DNA of 12,906 nt from the NCBI GenBank assembly GCA_017431185.1, contig JAFRLP010000489.1:1-12906 (forward strand), in the 5' to 3' direction. Positions 1-5,746 of this stretch are shown in pieces (within the stretch, counting starts at the first letter, position 1; the number at the start of each line of letters is the position of its first letter). This stretch comes from Victivallales bacterium. Its GTDB lineage: Bacteria; Verrucomicrobiota; Lentisphaeria; Oligosphaerales; Oligosphaeraceae. The notes below the pieces were generated by a model. It saw only the letters and a program-made list of their open reading frames with translations. It was not told where the DNA came from and ran no database searches. The position numbers and the translations under genes were made by a program.

Positions 1-15
1 AGGAGGGGTGAGACC

Positions 16-37
16 AGTGTCCCGTCCGATTAATTCG
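16..37 (+). repeat. Left terminal inverted repeat of the MITE-like element
   Basis: A 22-bp arm that is perfectly complementary to 154-175. Pairing stops abruptly on both sides (15 against 176, and 38 against 153, do not pair), which defines the ends sharply. Confidence 0.8.
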
Positions 38-153
38 ATGGAATATTCCGCGCTCTTTCCGGCTCTTTTCGCATGAAGGCTTCTTTACATGGGAAACTAT
101 GCGCTGTCGCCTTCGTGCGAAAACAACTCGAAAACATCTGCGGGCTATCCTCA

Positions 154-175
154 CGAATTAATCGGACGGGACACT
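154..175 (-). repeat. Right terminal inverted repeat of the MITE-like element
   Basis: A 22-bp arm ending in GGACGGGACACT, the exact reverse complement of 16-37. Its outer end is 31 bp from the ridA stop codon, so the element's hairpin would be at the 3' end of any ridA read-through transcript. Confidence 0.8.
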
Positions 176-206
176 AGGAGGCGACACCCCGTGTTTCAAT
201 AGGCAA

Positions 207-578
207 TCACAGTTCCGCCACGGTGTCAATCTCCACCAGGACATTCTTGGGGAGGGATTTGACGGCGACGCAGGAACGCGCCGGGTTGGAGACGAAATAC
301 TTGGCATACACCGTGTTGAAGGCGGCGAAGTCCCCCATGTCGGCCAGGAAGCAGACCGTCTTCACAACCTTGTCCATGGAGGAGCCGGCGGCCTCCAGCA
401 ATGCCTGGACATTGCGGCAGACCTGTTCCGCCTGCTCCTCAATGGTGTTGCCTTTGATGGCTCCCGTGGCGGGGTCAATAGCAATCTGGCCAGAGGTATA
501 GACCATCCCGTTGGAAATGATGGCCTGCGAGTAGGGACCGATGGCGGCGGGGGCATTCTGGGTGGAAACAGTCTTCAT
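207..578 (-). CDS. ridA: RidA family reactive-intermediate deaminase
   Basis: A 123-residue protein of the YjgF/YER057c/UK114 family, the usual length. RidA hydrolyses reactive enamine/imine intermediates, such as 2-aminoacrylate formed by PLP enzymes, to the 2-oxoacid and ammonia, and acts in the cytosol as a trimer. Visible hallmarks are GPYSQAI at 14-20, YTSGQI at 27-32 followed by DPATG, and the C-terminal NPARSCVAV with the carboxylate-binding Arg101. Tyr16 and Glu116 sit where the other active-site residues of E. coli RidA lie. The reading frame stays open upstream to 854, but that stretch only translates the 28-bp tandem repeats, so the ATG at 578 (MKTVSTQNAP) is the correct start. No Shine-Dalgarno sequence or convincing promoter precedes it. 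It may depend on read-through from the dtxR-like gene upstream. Confidence 0.95.
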   Translation of the reverse strand: MKTVSTQNAPAAIGPYSQAIISNGMVYTSGQIAIDPATGAIKGNTIEEQAEQVCRNVQALLEAAGSSMDKVVKTVCFLADMGDFAAFNTVYAKYFVSNPARSCVAVKSLPKNVLVEIDTVAEL

Positions 579-630
579 CTTGTGAATTTGGGTGGTGAGA
601 GTGGGGGAAAAGGCAATCCCATGAACGCGC

Positions 631-798
631 GCCAGGTTTGGCAGACCGCGCTCCGCGCGCCAGGTTTGGCAGACCGCGCTCCGCGCGCCAGGCTTGGCAG
701 ACCGCGCTCCGCGCGCCAGGTTTGGCAGACCGCGCTCCGCGCGCCAGGTTTGGCAGACCGCGCTCCGCGCGCCAGGTTTGGCAGACCGCACTCCGCGC
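631..798. repeat. Six tandem copies of a GC-rich 28-bp unit
   Basis: The units run 631-658, 659-686, 687-714, 715-742, 743-770 and 771-798, with no spacers. Each begins GCCAGGTTTGGCAGACC and ends CGCTCCGCGC. Only two substitutions are seen: T to C at 693 in copy 3 and G to A at 790 in copy 6. Each unit carries a small inverted repeat (GCCA, GGTT, TGGC) and a GC-rich palindromic stretch, so transcripts of either strand can form a series of small hairpins. The near identity of copies points to recent expansion or active homogenisation. Because 28 is not a multiple of 3 and the unit lacks stop codons, it creates long false reading frames in several frames. The array lies between dtxR-like and ridA. 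Confidence 0.95.
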
Positions 799-803
799 GG
801 TCT
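783..803. other. Hairpin at the edge of the repeat array
   Basis: AGACCGC (783-789) and GCGGTCT (797-803) form a perfect 7-bp stem around a 7-nt loop, made by the last repeat copy together with flanking sequence. A T-containing stretch (CTTTTCC) follows only on the plus strand. On the minus strand, where dtxR-like and ridA are transcribed, no T-tract follows, so it is a poor intrinsic terminator for the dtxR-like gene. Confidence 0.4.
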
Positions 804-855
804 CTTTTCCCGCTGCGGCCTTGCGGCCTCCAGTTGCCCTGGCGGGGGGAACATT

Positions 856-1545
856 TCAGGCGCCCGGCTGCTTGTCAGGCAGAACGGAGACCCAGATGTT
901 CTCCGCCAGTTCCAGGGGGACGCTCATCGTCTTGCGCCCGCAGGAAAGACGGATGGAGAGACCGTCCAGCGAGATGCCCTGCACTTGCAGCCTGGTGCCC
1001 GCTTCGGGAAGCCCCTGGGCGTTGGCGATTTGCCGCCCCAGCCGCTGAACCACCAGGCGTGTGCCTGGTCCGAGCTGGTTGAGCGTCACCCATTCGGCGG
1101 TGGCGGGGTTCTCCAGATTGGCAAAGGCCTCGGTCAGATAAGAGCGGAGGGAGCCCACGTCCGTCCTTTTCTCGATGGCCTCCGAGAAGAGGACAAAGCG
1201 ACGGATGGTGTTCTCGTCCACATTGTGCTCCAAATGACAGGCGGTCTGCGAGGCCTGGTCAAGCGGAAGCCCCAGGACATTGGCAAAGAACGCCTTGAGC
1301 ACCTGATGACGATGGATGATGGCGCGGGCGATGCGGTTGCCGTTCTCCGTGAGGACCACGGGGTAGTGGGTGTCGTAGATGATATAGTCCATCTTGGCCA
1401 ATTGGCGCAATGCGCCCGTCACCGAGGGCATTTTCACATGCATTCTGGCGGCAATCTGCTTGGCGTGCGCATGCCCCTCCACTTCAATGAGTTCGGCAAT
1501 GGCCTCCAGGTAGTCTTCCAGGCTTTCGGACAATTTGGAATTCAC
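856..1545 (-). CDS. DtxR/MntR-family metal-dependent transcriptional regulator with C-terminal FeoA-like domain
   Basis: A 229-residue cytoplasmic repressor-type protein that would bind DNA when loaded with Mn(II) or Fe(II). Domains are an N-terminal winged helix (about 5-72, with SLEDYLEAIAEL and PSVTGALRQLAKMDYI), a dimerisation/metal-binding domain (about 73-145, with IHRHQVLKAFF and ACHLEHNVD) and an SH3-like FeoA domain (about 150-222, with LGPGTRLVVQRL and AENIWVSVL). Likely metal ligands are Asp11 and Glu14, His80, Cys103, Glu106 and His107. Asp11 is the MntR/Mn-type residue, whereas Cys103 is the DtxR/IdeR/Fe-type residue, so the metal preference cannot be read off. The start is GTG at 1545, chosen because AAAGGAG lies about 6 nt upstream and SLEDYL then sits at the usual position. 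It is divergent from the beta-helix gene. Its own regulon is unknown; no metal transporter is adjacent. Confidence 0.93.
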   Translation of the reverse strand: MNSKLSESLEDYLEAIAELIEVEGHAHAKQIAARMHVKMPSVTGALRQLAKMDYIIYDTHYPVVLTENGNRIARAIIHRHQVLKAFFANVLGLPLDQASQTACHLEHNVDENTIRRFVLFSEAIEKRTDVGSLRSYLTEAFANLENPATAEWVTLNQLGPGTRLVVQRLGRQIANAQGLPEAGTRLQVQGISLDGLSIRLSCGRKTMSVPLELAENIWVSVLPDKQPGA

Positions 1546-1600
1546 GGCGTTCTCCTTTCGACAGGGAATATTGTGCTGATAGGCGACAGACCAAATTTAA

Positions 1601-1618
1601 CACTTTTCCCCACAAGTG
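1601..1618. promoter_or_regulatory. Palindrome, candidate operator of the dtxR-like gene
   Basis: CACTT (1601-1605) and AAGTG (1614-1618) are perfect 5-bp inverted arms with an 8-bp centre. The site lies between weak minus-strand promoter-like elements (TTGCAC, 16 bp, TAAATT) 56-73 bp upstream of the GTG start. The size is near the 18-19 bp of DtxR-family operators, but it does not match the known DtxR or MntR consensus. Autoregulation is inference only. Confidence 0.25.
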
Positions 1619-1659
1619 CAACTTTCCCTCATGTTTTTTGCCAAAATAGCCTTGTTTTT

Positions 1660-1688
1660 TTGGTAATTTCTCCAAAAGCAATTATAGT
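1660..1688 (+). promoter_or_regulatory. Candidate sigma70 promoter of the beta-helix gene
   Basis: TTGGTA at 1660-1665 (-35, 4 of 6 to consensus) and TATAGT at 1683-1688 (-10, 5 of 6) are separated by 17 bp. Transcription would begin near 1695, leaving a leader of about 70 nt that includes the CGCCGG/CCGGCG hairpin before the ribosome binding site at 1752-1756. Confidence 0.5.
1681..1686 (-). promoter_or_regulatory. Perfect TATAAT on the minus strand, possible -10 box of the dtxR-like gene
   Basis: Read on the minus strand, 1686-1681 is TATAAT, overlapping the plus-strand TATAGT. No recognisable -35 hexamer is found 16-18 bp upstream, so a functional promoter is uncertain. It would give a leader of about 130 nt. 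Confidence 0.25.
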
Positions 1689-1740
1689 ATGCAAAATCTT
1701 CGCCGGCCTTCCGGCGGAGGATTTTGGCATTCCGCATACT
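1686..1740. other. Imperfect stem-loop in the leader of the beta-helix gene
   Basis: Outer arms AGTATGC (1686-1692) and GCATACT (1734-1740) are perfectly complementary. AAAAT (1693-1697) faces ATTTT (1721-1725), and the apex CGCCGG-CCTT-CCGGCG (1701-1716) forms a 6-bp stem with a 4-nt loop. The apical hairpin falls in the predicted 5' leader and could stabilise the mRNA or serve as a protein site. There is no U-tract, so it is not a terminator. Confidence 0.5.
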
Positions 1741-1764
1741 GTCCCCCAACCAAGGAAACACAAG

Positions 1765-3081
1765 ATGAAACTGACAAAGATTTTCGCGGCTGCCCTGCTG
1801 GGTCTGGGCGTGGCCACCGTCTCCGCCGCCGACTGGTATGCCTCCATCACCACCGGCAAGAACAAGAACGCAGGAAATGAGCCAGCAGCCCCCTTCAAGA
1901 ACCTGTGGAAGGCTCTGGAAACCGCACAGCCTGGCGACACCATCCACGTCGCCGAAGGCAATTACCCTGGCAAAATGTCGGTTGGCTGGATTAAAGTCAC
2001 CAAGGCCGTCACCATCCTCGGCGGCTACAAGGCGGACTTCAGCGCGCGCGACCCGCTTGCCTACCCGACCATGCTGCGCCCTGCCAACAAGCAGAACGCC
2101 ACCAAGCCCCCGATGGGCTCCGGAACGCTGACCATCGACCTGGGCAACGGCGTCAAGACGGGCAAGACGGTCATTGACGGCCTGTACATGGACCATGGGG
2201 ACGCCAGCAGCTACCATGCCACCAAGGGCAAGCCCGAAAATGTGGAGACGGGCATGTACCTCACTCCCCCCGCCAAGGGCAACACCGAATTCGCCTCCAT
2301 CGACTCCTGCATGATGCACATCAAGACGGGCGGCGAACTCGTCATCCAGAACTGCATCTTCCTGAATGCCTCCAACTACGCCTTGCAGGGCGACCACTTT
2401 GACGGCGACGTCAAAGTCCTGAACAACGTGTTCATCAACAGCCGCATGATCGCGGTCGATGTGCGCGCCAGCCAGAACAAACTGTTCGCGACCAGGATGG
2501 AATTCGCCTACAACACCGTGCTGTTCAACTGGAGCCGCACCAGCGAGATGACCGACATGGGCTATGGCGTGCGCGCCAACCGCGGGGTGGACCTGAACGT
2601 CCACCACAACATCCTCGGCCTGAGCGTGTTCGGCGGATTTGACGACGGAAAAGTCGCAGGCAAGGAAACCAAAATCAAGTTGGACAACAACGTCTTCTTC
2701 CTCAACAAGAAGGCGGACTGCGTGGCCATCTCCAGCCCCAACCTGCTGTTCTTCAACGTCGATGACGACGCCTTCGAGGACTTCGAGGAATACCCTGGCA
2801 TCGAGAGCCTGAACGACAACACCTCCCTGAAGGACCCCGCCGCCTTCAAGGGCATCATTGACGAGGCCTACCTCAAGGCATTCGTCGGCAACACCTACTC
2901 GGAGAAGACCGACCTGAACCGCGACTCCGTGAACAACACCCTGCGCGCGCTGCTCGGAATGAACCTGCAGGGCACCATCACCACCAAGGTCGGCATGTTC
3001 TTCAACCGCTACCCCGCCGCCAACGTGCCCAAGTTCTTTGGAGCCATCCAGGGCGTCGGCGCCCAGGCCATCGCCAAATAG
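1765..3081 (+). CDS. Exported right-handed parallel beta-helix protein
   Basis: A 438-residue protein with a clear Sec signal peptide: MKLTK, a hydrophobic stretch at 6-19 and a likely cleavage after VSA at residue 21. The mature N-terminus has the segment typical of polysaccharide-associated beta-helices, LWKALETAQPGDTIHVAEGNY (47-67), followed by VTILGGYKADFSARDP. From about 130 to 330 there are repeated Asn-rich coils (VIQNCIFLN, VKVLNNVFINS, LNVHHNILG, IKLDNNVFFLN), the pattern of stacked turns with an asparagine ladder. The C-terminus ends in FFGAIQGVG. Such folds occur in pectate lyases, polysaccharide lyases and surface adhesins, but no catalytic residue set could be recognised, so substrate and activity are unknown. 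The ATG at 1765 has AAGGA 8 nt upstream, and a longer upstream open frame runs through the repeat array and is not coding. It appears monocistronic, followed by a strong hairpin. Confidence 0.88.
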   Translation: MKLTKIFAAALLGLGVATVSAADWYASITTGKNKNAGNEPAAPFKNLWKALETAQPGDTIHVAEGNYPGKMSVGWIKVTKAVTILGGYKADFSARDPLAYPTMLRPANKQNATKPPMGSGTLTIDLGNGVKTGKTVIDGLYMDHGDASSYHATKGKPENVETGMYLTPPAKGNTEFASIDSCMMHIKTGGELVIQNCIFLNASNYALQGDHFDGDVKVLNNVFINSRMIAVDVRASQNKLFATRMEFAYNTVLFNWSRTSEMTDMGYGVRANRGVDLNVHHNILGLSVFGGFDDGKVAGKETKIKLDNNVFFLNKKADCVAISSPNLLFFNVDDDAFEDFEEYPGIESLNDNTSLKDPAAFKGIIDEAYLKAFVGNTYSEKTDLNRDSVNNTLRALLGMNLQGTITTKVGMFFNRYPAANVPKFFGAIQGVGAQAIAK

Positions 3082-3122
3082 CCTTCGCCCCACCTCTTCC
3101 CAGGCTCGGACACAAGTCCTTT

Positions 3123-3156
3123 GTTCAGCCGGGCGGTTTTCCCTGCCCGGCTGAAC
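3123..3156 (+). terminator. Hairpin, probable terminator of the beta-helix gene
   Basis: GTTCAGCCGGGC (3123-3134) pairs perfectly with GCCCGGCTGAAC (3145-3156), a 12-bp stem with a 10-nt loop, 41 bp after the stop codon. Only a short T-run (ATTTCC) follows, so it is not a textbook intrinsic terminator, but position and stem strength support termination or 3'-end protection. It isolates the upstream gene from the phospholipid operon. Confidence 0.6.
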
Positions 3157-3205
3157 GCATTTCCGCCAGGGACAATTCCATCACGATTTCGCGTAAAAAA
3201 AGACT

Positions 3206-4564
3206 ATGGACAACATGTGGACAATCACAGGTCTGGTGCTGCTGATGCTGGGTCTGGAACGATTGCTGGTCATCGGGGCCTGCCGCAGGGAAAGCGGCAG
3301 GGCCTTCCTGCGCAAGACACCGCTGTTCCATCCCAATTCCATTTCGCTGCTGCGTCTGCCCATGGGGATGCTGTCCTGCTGGATTGCCTCGACTGGCAAC
3401 TGGTCGCTGGCCACCCTCTGGTTCGCCTTCTGGATGATCACGGACCTTTCGGACGGCACCATCGCCAGGCACTGCGACCTGGGCACCGAAACGGGCAAAT
3501 GGCTCGACCCCCTCTCGGACAAATTCATGTATTTTCCCGTGCTGCTCTATTTTTCCGTCAGCGGCAACGTGACATTCCGCATCGATTTGATTCCCGTGCT
3601 GCTGTTTGTGCTGTTTGACGTGGTTGGGCAGGCCTCCCGGCTTTTCGTCAAGAAGAAGGCGGCCAATCTCTTCGGAAAAGTCAAGACCGCGCTGGTGACC
3701 ATCCTTCTTTCCATCCTGGCGCTGAACCAGATTGACCCGATTGTCTTCGTCACGCCGCGCTTTGTGCAGGCCTTCATGTACGCCTGCACCATTCTCGCCT
3801 TCCTCTCCTGCTACTGCAAAGTCGTGCCGGACAACTGGTACGCCAACACCCTGACCCTGGCCAATTTCCTCTGCGGCATCACCGCCATCTTCTACGCCTG
3901 CCACGACCAGTACATCCACTGCCTGGTCTGCGTCTTCATCGGACAGTTCTTCGACCTCTTTGACGGCAGACTGGCCAGGCGTTTCGGCTCGACCAAGCGC
4001 GGCGCCGTATTCGATGACATCGCGGACGCCACGGACTTCGGGCTGGCCATCGGCGCCATGATTTTCTTCTGCCTCAACCACGCCCACTCCCTGGTGCCGC
4101 CCTGGGCGGCGATGCTCATCGCGCTCTTCTATCTGGGCTGCGTCATCTTCCGCCTCTACCGTTTCATCCACCCGACCAAGGCCATGCCCGCAGGCGTGTT
4201 CCAGGGGCTGCCGTCCCCCGCAGGGGCGATGTTCGCTGGTTCGTCCGTGCTGGTGGCGCTGGAGTTCTCCAGTCCGTTCTTCGGGGTGATTGCCGCGACT
4301 CTGGTGATTTTCTCCTCCTGGCTGATGGTTTCCAACCTTCCCTACTGCCACTTTGGCCAGACCCTGTGGCCAGGAATGCCGCGCGGGCTGAAAGCCCTTC
4401 TCTTCATCCTCATCATCTTCCTGACGGTGCTGGCCTTTGCCAACCGCGCATACCGCCCCTTCTTCGTCTGGAGCTGTTTTCTGTTCATGCTCTTCTACCT
4501 TGTCTATGGACTGCAGACCATCAACAGGATGAAGCAGCCGCCCGTCCACCAGGAGGAGAAGTGA
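3206..4564 (+). CDS. Two-domain CDP-alcohol phosphatidyltransferase (PgsA-like plus PssA-like fusion)
   Basis: A 452-residue polytopic membrane protein with two complete CDP-alcohol phosphatidyltransferase domains. Domain 1 (about 38-200) has the signature DxxDGxxAR(x8)G(x3)D(x3)D exactly, from Asp80 to Asp105, plus NSISLLRLP before it and GKVKT (157-161) after it, features of PgsA, which makes phosphatidylglycerophosphate from CDP-diacylglycerol and glycerol-3-phosphate. Domain 2 (about 210-440) has NTLTLANFLCG, DLFDGRLAR (250-258) through Asp274, and FQGLPSPAGA (332-341), features of PssA, which makes phosphatidylserine. Its signature has 7 rather than 8 residues between AR and G. These enzymes are normally separate, so this protein would carry both branch-point steps at the inner membrane. 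Substrate assignments are by motif only. The ATG at 3206 follows an A-rich leader without a Shine-Dalgarno sequence. It is the first gene of a six-gene operon, and the kinase starts 2 nt after its stop. Confidence 0.88.
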   Translation: MDNMWTITGLVLLMLGLERLLVIGACRRESGRAFLRKTPLFHPNSISLLRLPMGMLSCWIASTGNWSLATLWFAFWMITDLSDGTIARHCDLGTETGKWLDPLSDKFMYFPVLLYFSVSGNVTFRIDLIPVLLFVLFDVVGQASRLFVKKKAANLFGKVKTALVTILLSILALNQIDPIVFVTPRFVQAFMYACTILAFLSCYCKVVPDNWYANTLTLANFLCGITAIFYACHDQYIHCLVCVFIGQFFDLFDGRLARRFGSTKRGAVFDDIADATDFGLAIGAMIFFCLNHAHSLVPPWAAMLIALFYLGCVIFRLYRFIHPTKAMPAGVFQGLPSPAGAMFAGSSVLVALEFSSPFFGVIAATLVIFSSWLMVSNLPYCHFGQTLWPGMPRGLKALLFILIIFLTVLAFANRAYRPFFVWSCFLFMLFYLVYGLQTINRMKQPPVHQEEK

Positions 4565-4566
4565 CC

Positions 4567-5739
4567 ATGGCTGCCGATGGCCAGCAATTCACCGAAAGGC
4601 TGCTGTCACGTCTGGACAAACTTGACAGCATCAGCCTCCAGACGTATTTGCTTCGGCTCATCAACGAAAAGGGTTTTCTGGAGAGTGTCTTCAGCACCAT
4701 ACGCGAGGCGGTCATCGTCATCAGCGAAGACCTGCGCATCGTGTTCGTCAATTCGGCGGCCAAGCCGATGCTGGGCATCTCCCAGAGCGACACAGGACAG
4801 TACATTGGCAAATTCCTGCGGGAGATTCCCTGGTCAAGCCTCATCAGCAGCGCCCCCCTGCCAGCCAGTTCCCGACGGGAAATCGAAGTGTTCTACCCTG
4901 AACACCGTTTCCTGAGCTTCTATATCATGCCCATCTCCGCGCAGCATCCCAAGACCATGTCGGAGGCTCCGTTCGCGACTCTCATCTTCGAGGACGTCAC
5001 CGAATCCCTTCAGGCAGCCGAGACGAGCGCGGAGAACCGCAAAGTGCAGGCCATCACCCAACTCGCGGCTGGCGTGGCACACGAACTGGGCAACCCCCTC
5101 AACTCCCTGGGCATACACCTGCAACTGCTGCAACGGCTGTTCCGCAAGATGCCCGACAACGAGGCCACACGACAGGCCTCCACCTTTCTGGACACCGCCA
5201 AACAGGAGGTGAGGAGGCTCGACACCATCGTCAAGAACTTCCTCAATGCCGTCAGGCCAGTCCCTCTTGAACCGGTTCCCATCAACATCCGCCAACTGCT
5301 GGAGAACGCCGTCAATTTCATGCGGAACGAAATCCAGAACCGCGACATCACTGTCCAGATGCAGTTCCCCGAATCCGTGCCCACCACATGCGGAGACGGC
5401 GACCAGCTCATCCAGGCGTTCTTCAACCTCATCAAAAACGCCGTCCAGGCCATGCCTGACGGCGGTCGCCTTACCATCCTGGTGGATGTGGATGACCTGT
5501 ATGTCAATATCCATTTCATGGACACAGGCAAAGGCATCTCCGAGGAGGAGATGCGGCAGATTCTCGACCCCTATTTCACCACCAAATCCTCGGGGACTGG
5601 CCTGGGGCTGCTCATCGTTGACCGCATAGTCCGCGCTCACGGCGGAACCCTCTCCATCTCCGGCGAACCTGGCAAAGGCGCCTCCTTCACGGTCAGCCTC
5701 CCCCTCCATGTCCGCCAATCACGTCTCCTGGAAAACTGA
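4567..5739 (+). CDS. Soluble PAS-domain sensor histidine kinase, NtrB-like
   Basis: A 390-residue kinase without membrane segments, so it senses a cytoplasmic signal or a protein partner. Domains are an N-terminal helix (1-35), a PAS domain (about 38-148, starting FLESVFSTIREAVIVIS), a dimerisation/phosphoacceptor helix pair with H-box AAGVAHELGNPLNSL (phospho-His172), and an HATPase_c domain with N-box FFNLIKNAVQAM (Asn291), G1 box DTGKGI (319-324), F-box DPYFTTK and G2 box GTGLGL (343-348). All catalytic boxes are intact. The layout matches NtrB/AtoS-type kinases paired with sigma54 activators. The start at 4567 is preceded by AGGAGG at 4551-4556, inside the end of the upstream gene, the best ribosome binding site of the operon. 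A GTG at 4561 is too close to that site. Its partner is the next gene. Confidence 0.93.
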   Translation: MAADGQQFTERLLSRLDKLDSISLQTYLLRLINEKGFLESVFSTIREAVIVISEDLRIVFVNSAAKPMLGISQSDTGQYIGKFLREIPWSSLISSAPLPASSRREIEVFYPEHRFLSFYIMPISAQHPKTMSEAPFATLIFEDVTESLQAAETSAENRKVQAITQLAAGVAHELGNPLNSLGIHLQLLQRLFRKMPDNEATRQASTFLDTAKQEVRRLDTIVKNFLNAVRPVPLEPVPINIRQLLENAVNFMRNEIQNRDITVQMQFPESVPTTCGDGDQLIQAFFNLIKNAVQAMPDGGRLTILVDVDDLYVNIHFMDTGKGISEEEMRQILDPYFTTKSSGTGLGLLIVDRIVRAHGGTLSISGEPGKGASFTVSLPLHVRQSRLLEN

Positions 5740-5746
5740 CACGAAC

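Larger units (their letters stand above)
16..175. mobile_element. MITE-like non-coding element with 22-bp terminal inverted repeats
   Basis: Positions 16-37 (beginning AGTGTCCCGTCC and ending ATTAATTCG) are the exact reverse complement of 154-175, 22 of 22 bases. Inside lies a second, nearly concentric inverted repeat, 66-80 against 109-123, matching at 14 of 15 bases, so the whole 160 bp is a long imperfect palindrome. It has no sizeable reading frame and lies in the intergenic space beyond the 3' end of ridA. Small size, perfect terminal repeats and no coding capacity are typical of a miniature inverted-repeat transposable element moved in trans by a transposase elsewhere. No direct target duplication is visible immediately outside the ends. 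The alternative is a large structured RNA or bidirectional terminator. The parent transposase family cannot be named from this sequence. Confidence 0.65.
1546..1764. promoter_or_regulatory. Divergent promoter region between the dtxR-like and beta-helix genes
   Basis: This 219-bp non-coding stretch separates two divergent genes. It is AT-richer than the flanking coding DNA and contains the elements listed separately: a plus-strand promoter, an overlapping minus-strand -10 box, a palindrome at 1601-1618 and a stem-loop at 1686-1740. An 8-bp inverted pair, GCCAAAAT (1640-1647) and ATTTTGGC (1721-1728), brackets the plus promoter and could be paired protein-binding sites. No small gene was recognised here. 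Confidence 0.7.

Noticed and set aside
1..190. Matching AGGAGG at 1-6 and 176-181 as a target-site duplication of the MITE-like element
   Set aside because: The left copy is 9 bp away from the element's end while the right copy abuts it, and the surrounding 15 bp match only partly, so it does not have the geometry of a target duplication.
631..798. Possible CRISPR array
   Set aside because: The repeats are directly contiguous, with no unique spacers between copies and no cas genes nearby.
579..854. N-terminal extension of RidA through the repeat array
   Set aside because: RidA homology begins exactly at the Met at 578 and gives the normal family length. The extension is only repeat translation.
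582..1082. Long plus-strand reading frames over the repeat array and the dtxR-like gene, with Arg/Ala-rich repeats
   Set aside because: They are translations of the stop-free 28-bp repeats and of the antisense strand of the real regulator gene. The protein is low-complexity and has no family resemblance.
694..1764. Upstream extension of the beta-helix protein reading frame
   Set aside because: The frame is antisense to the dtxR-like gene and crosses the promoter region. A canonical signal peptide and a ribosome binding site mark the start at 1765.
1597..3093. 498-codon minus-strand reading frame opposite the beta-helix gene
   Set aside because: Its composition is that of an antisense shadow (Val, Gly, His and Asp rich) with no recognisable domain. 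The opposite strand has a signal peptide and a coherent fold.
3125..4549. 474-codon minus-strand reading frame opposite the phosphatidyltransferase fusion
   Set aside because: It is a hydrophilic His/Glu/Gln-rich shadow with no motif, while the plus strand carries two conserved enzyme signatures.
5708..5746. Earlier in-frame ATG for the NtrC-like regulator
   Set aside because: It lies inside the kinase gene without a Shine-Dalgarno sequence and would add 13 residues before a receiver domain that is already complete from 5747.
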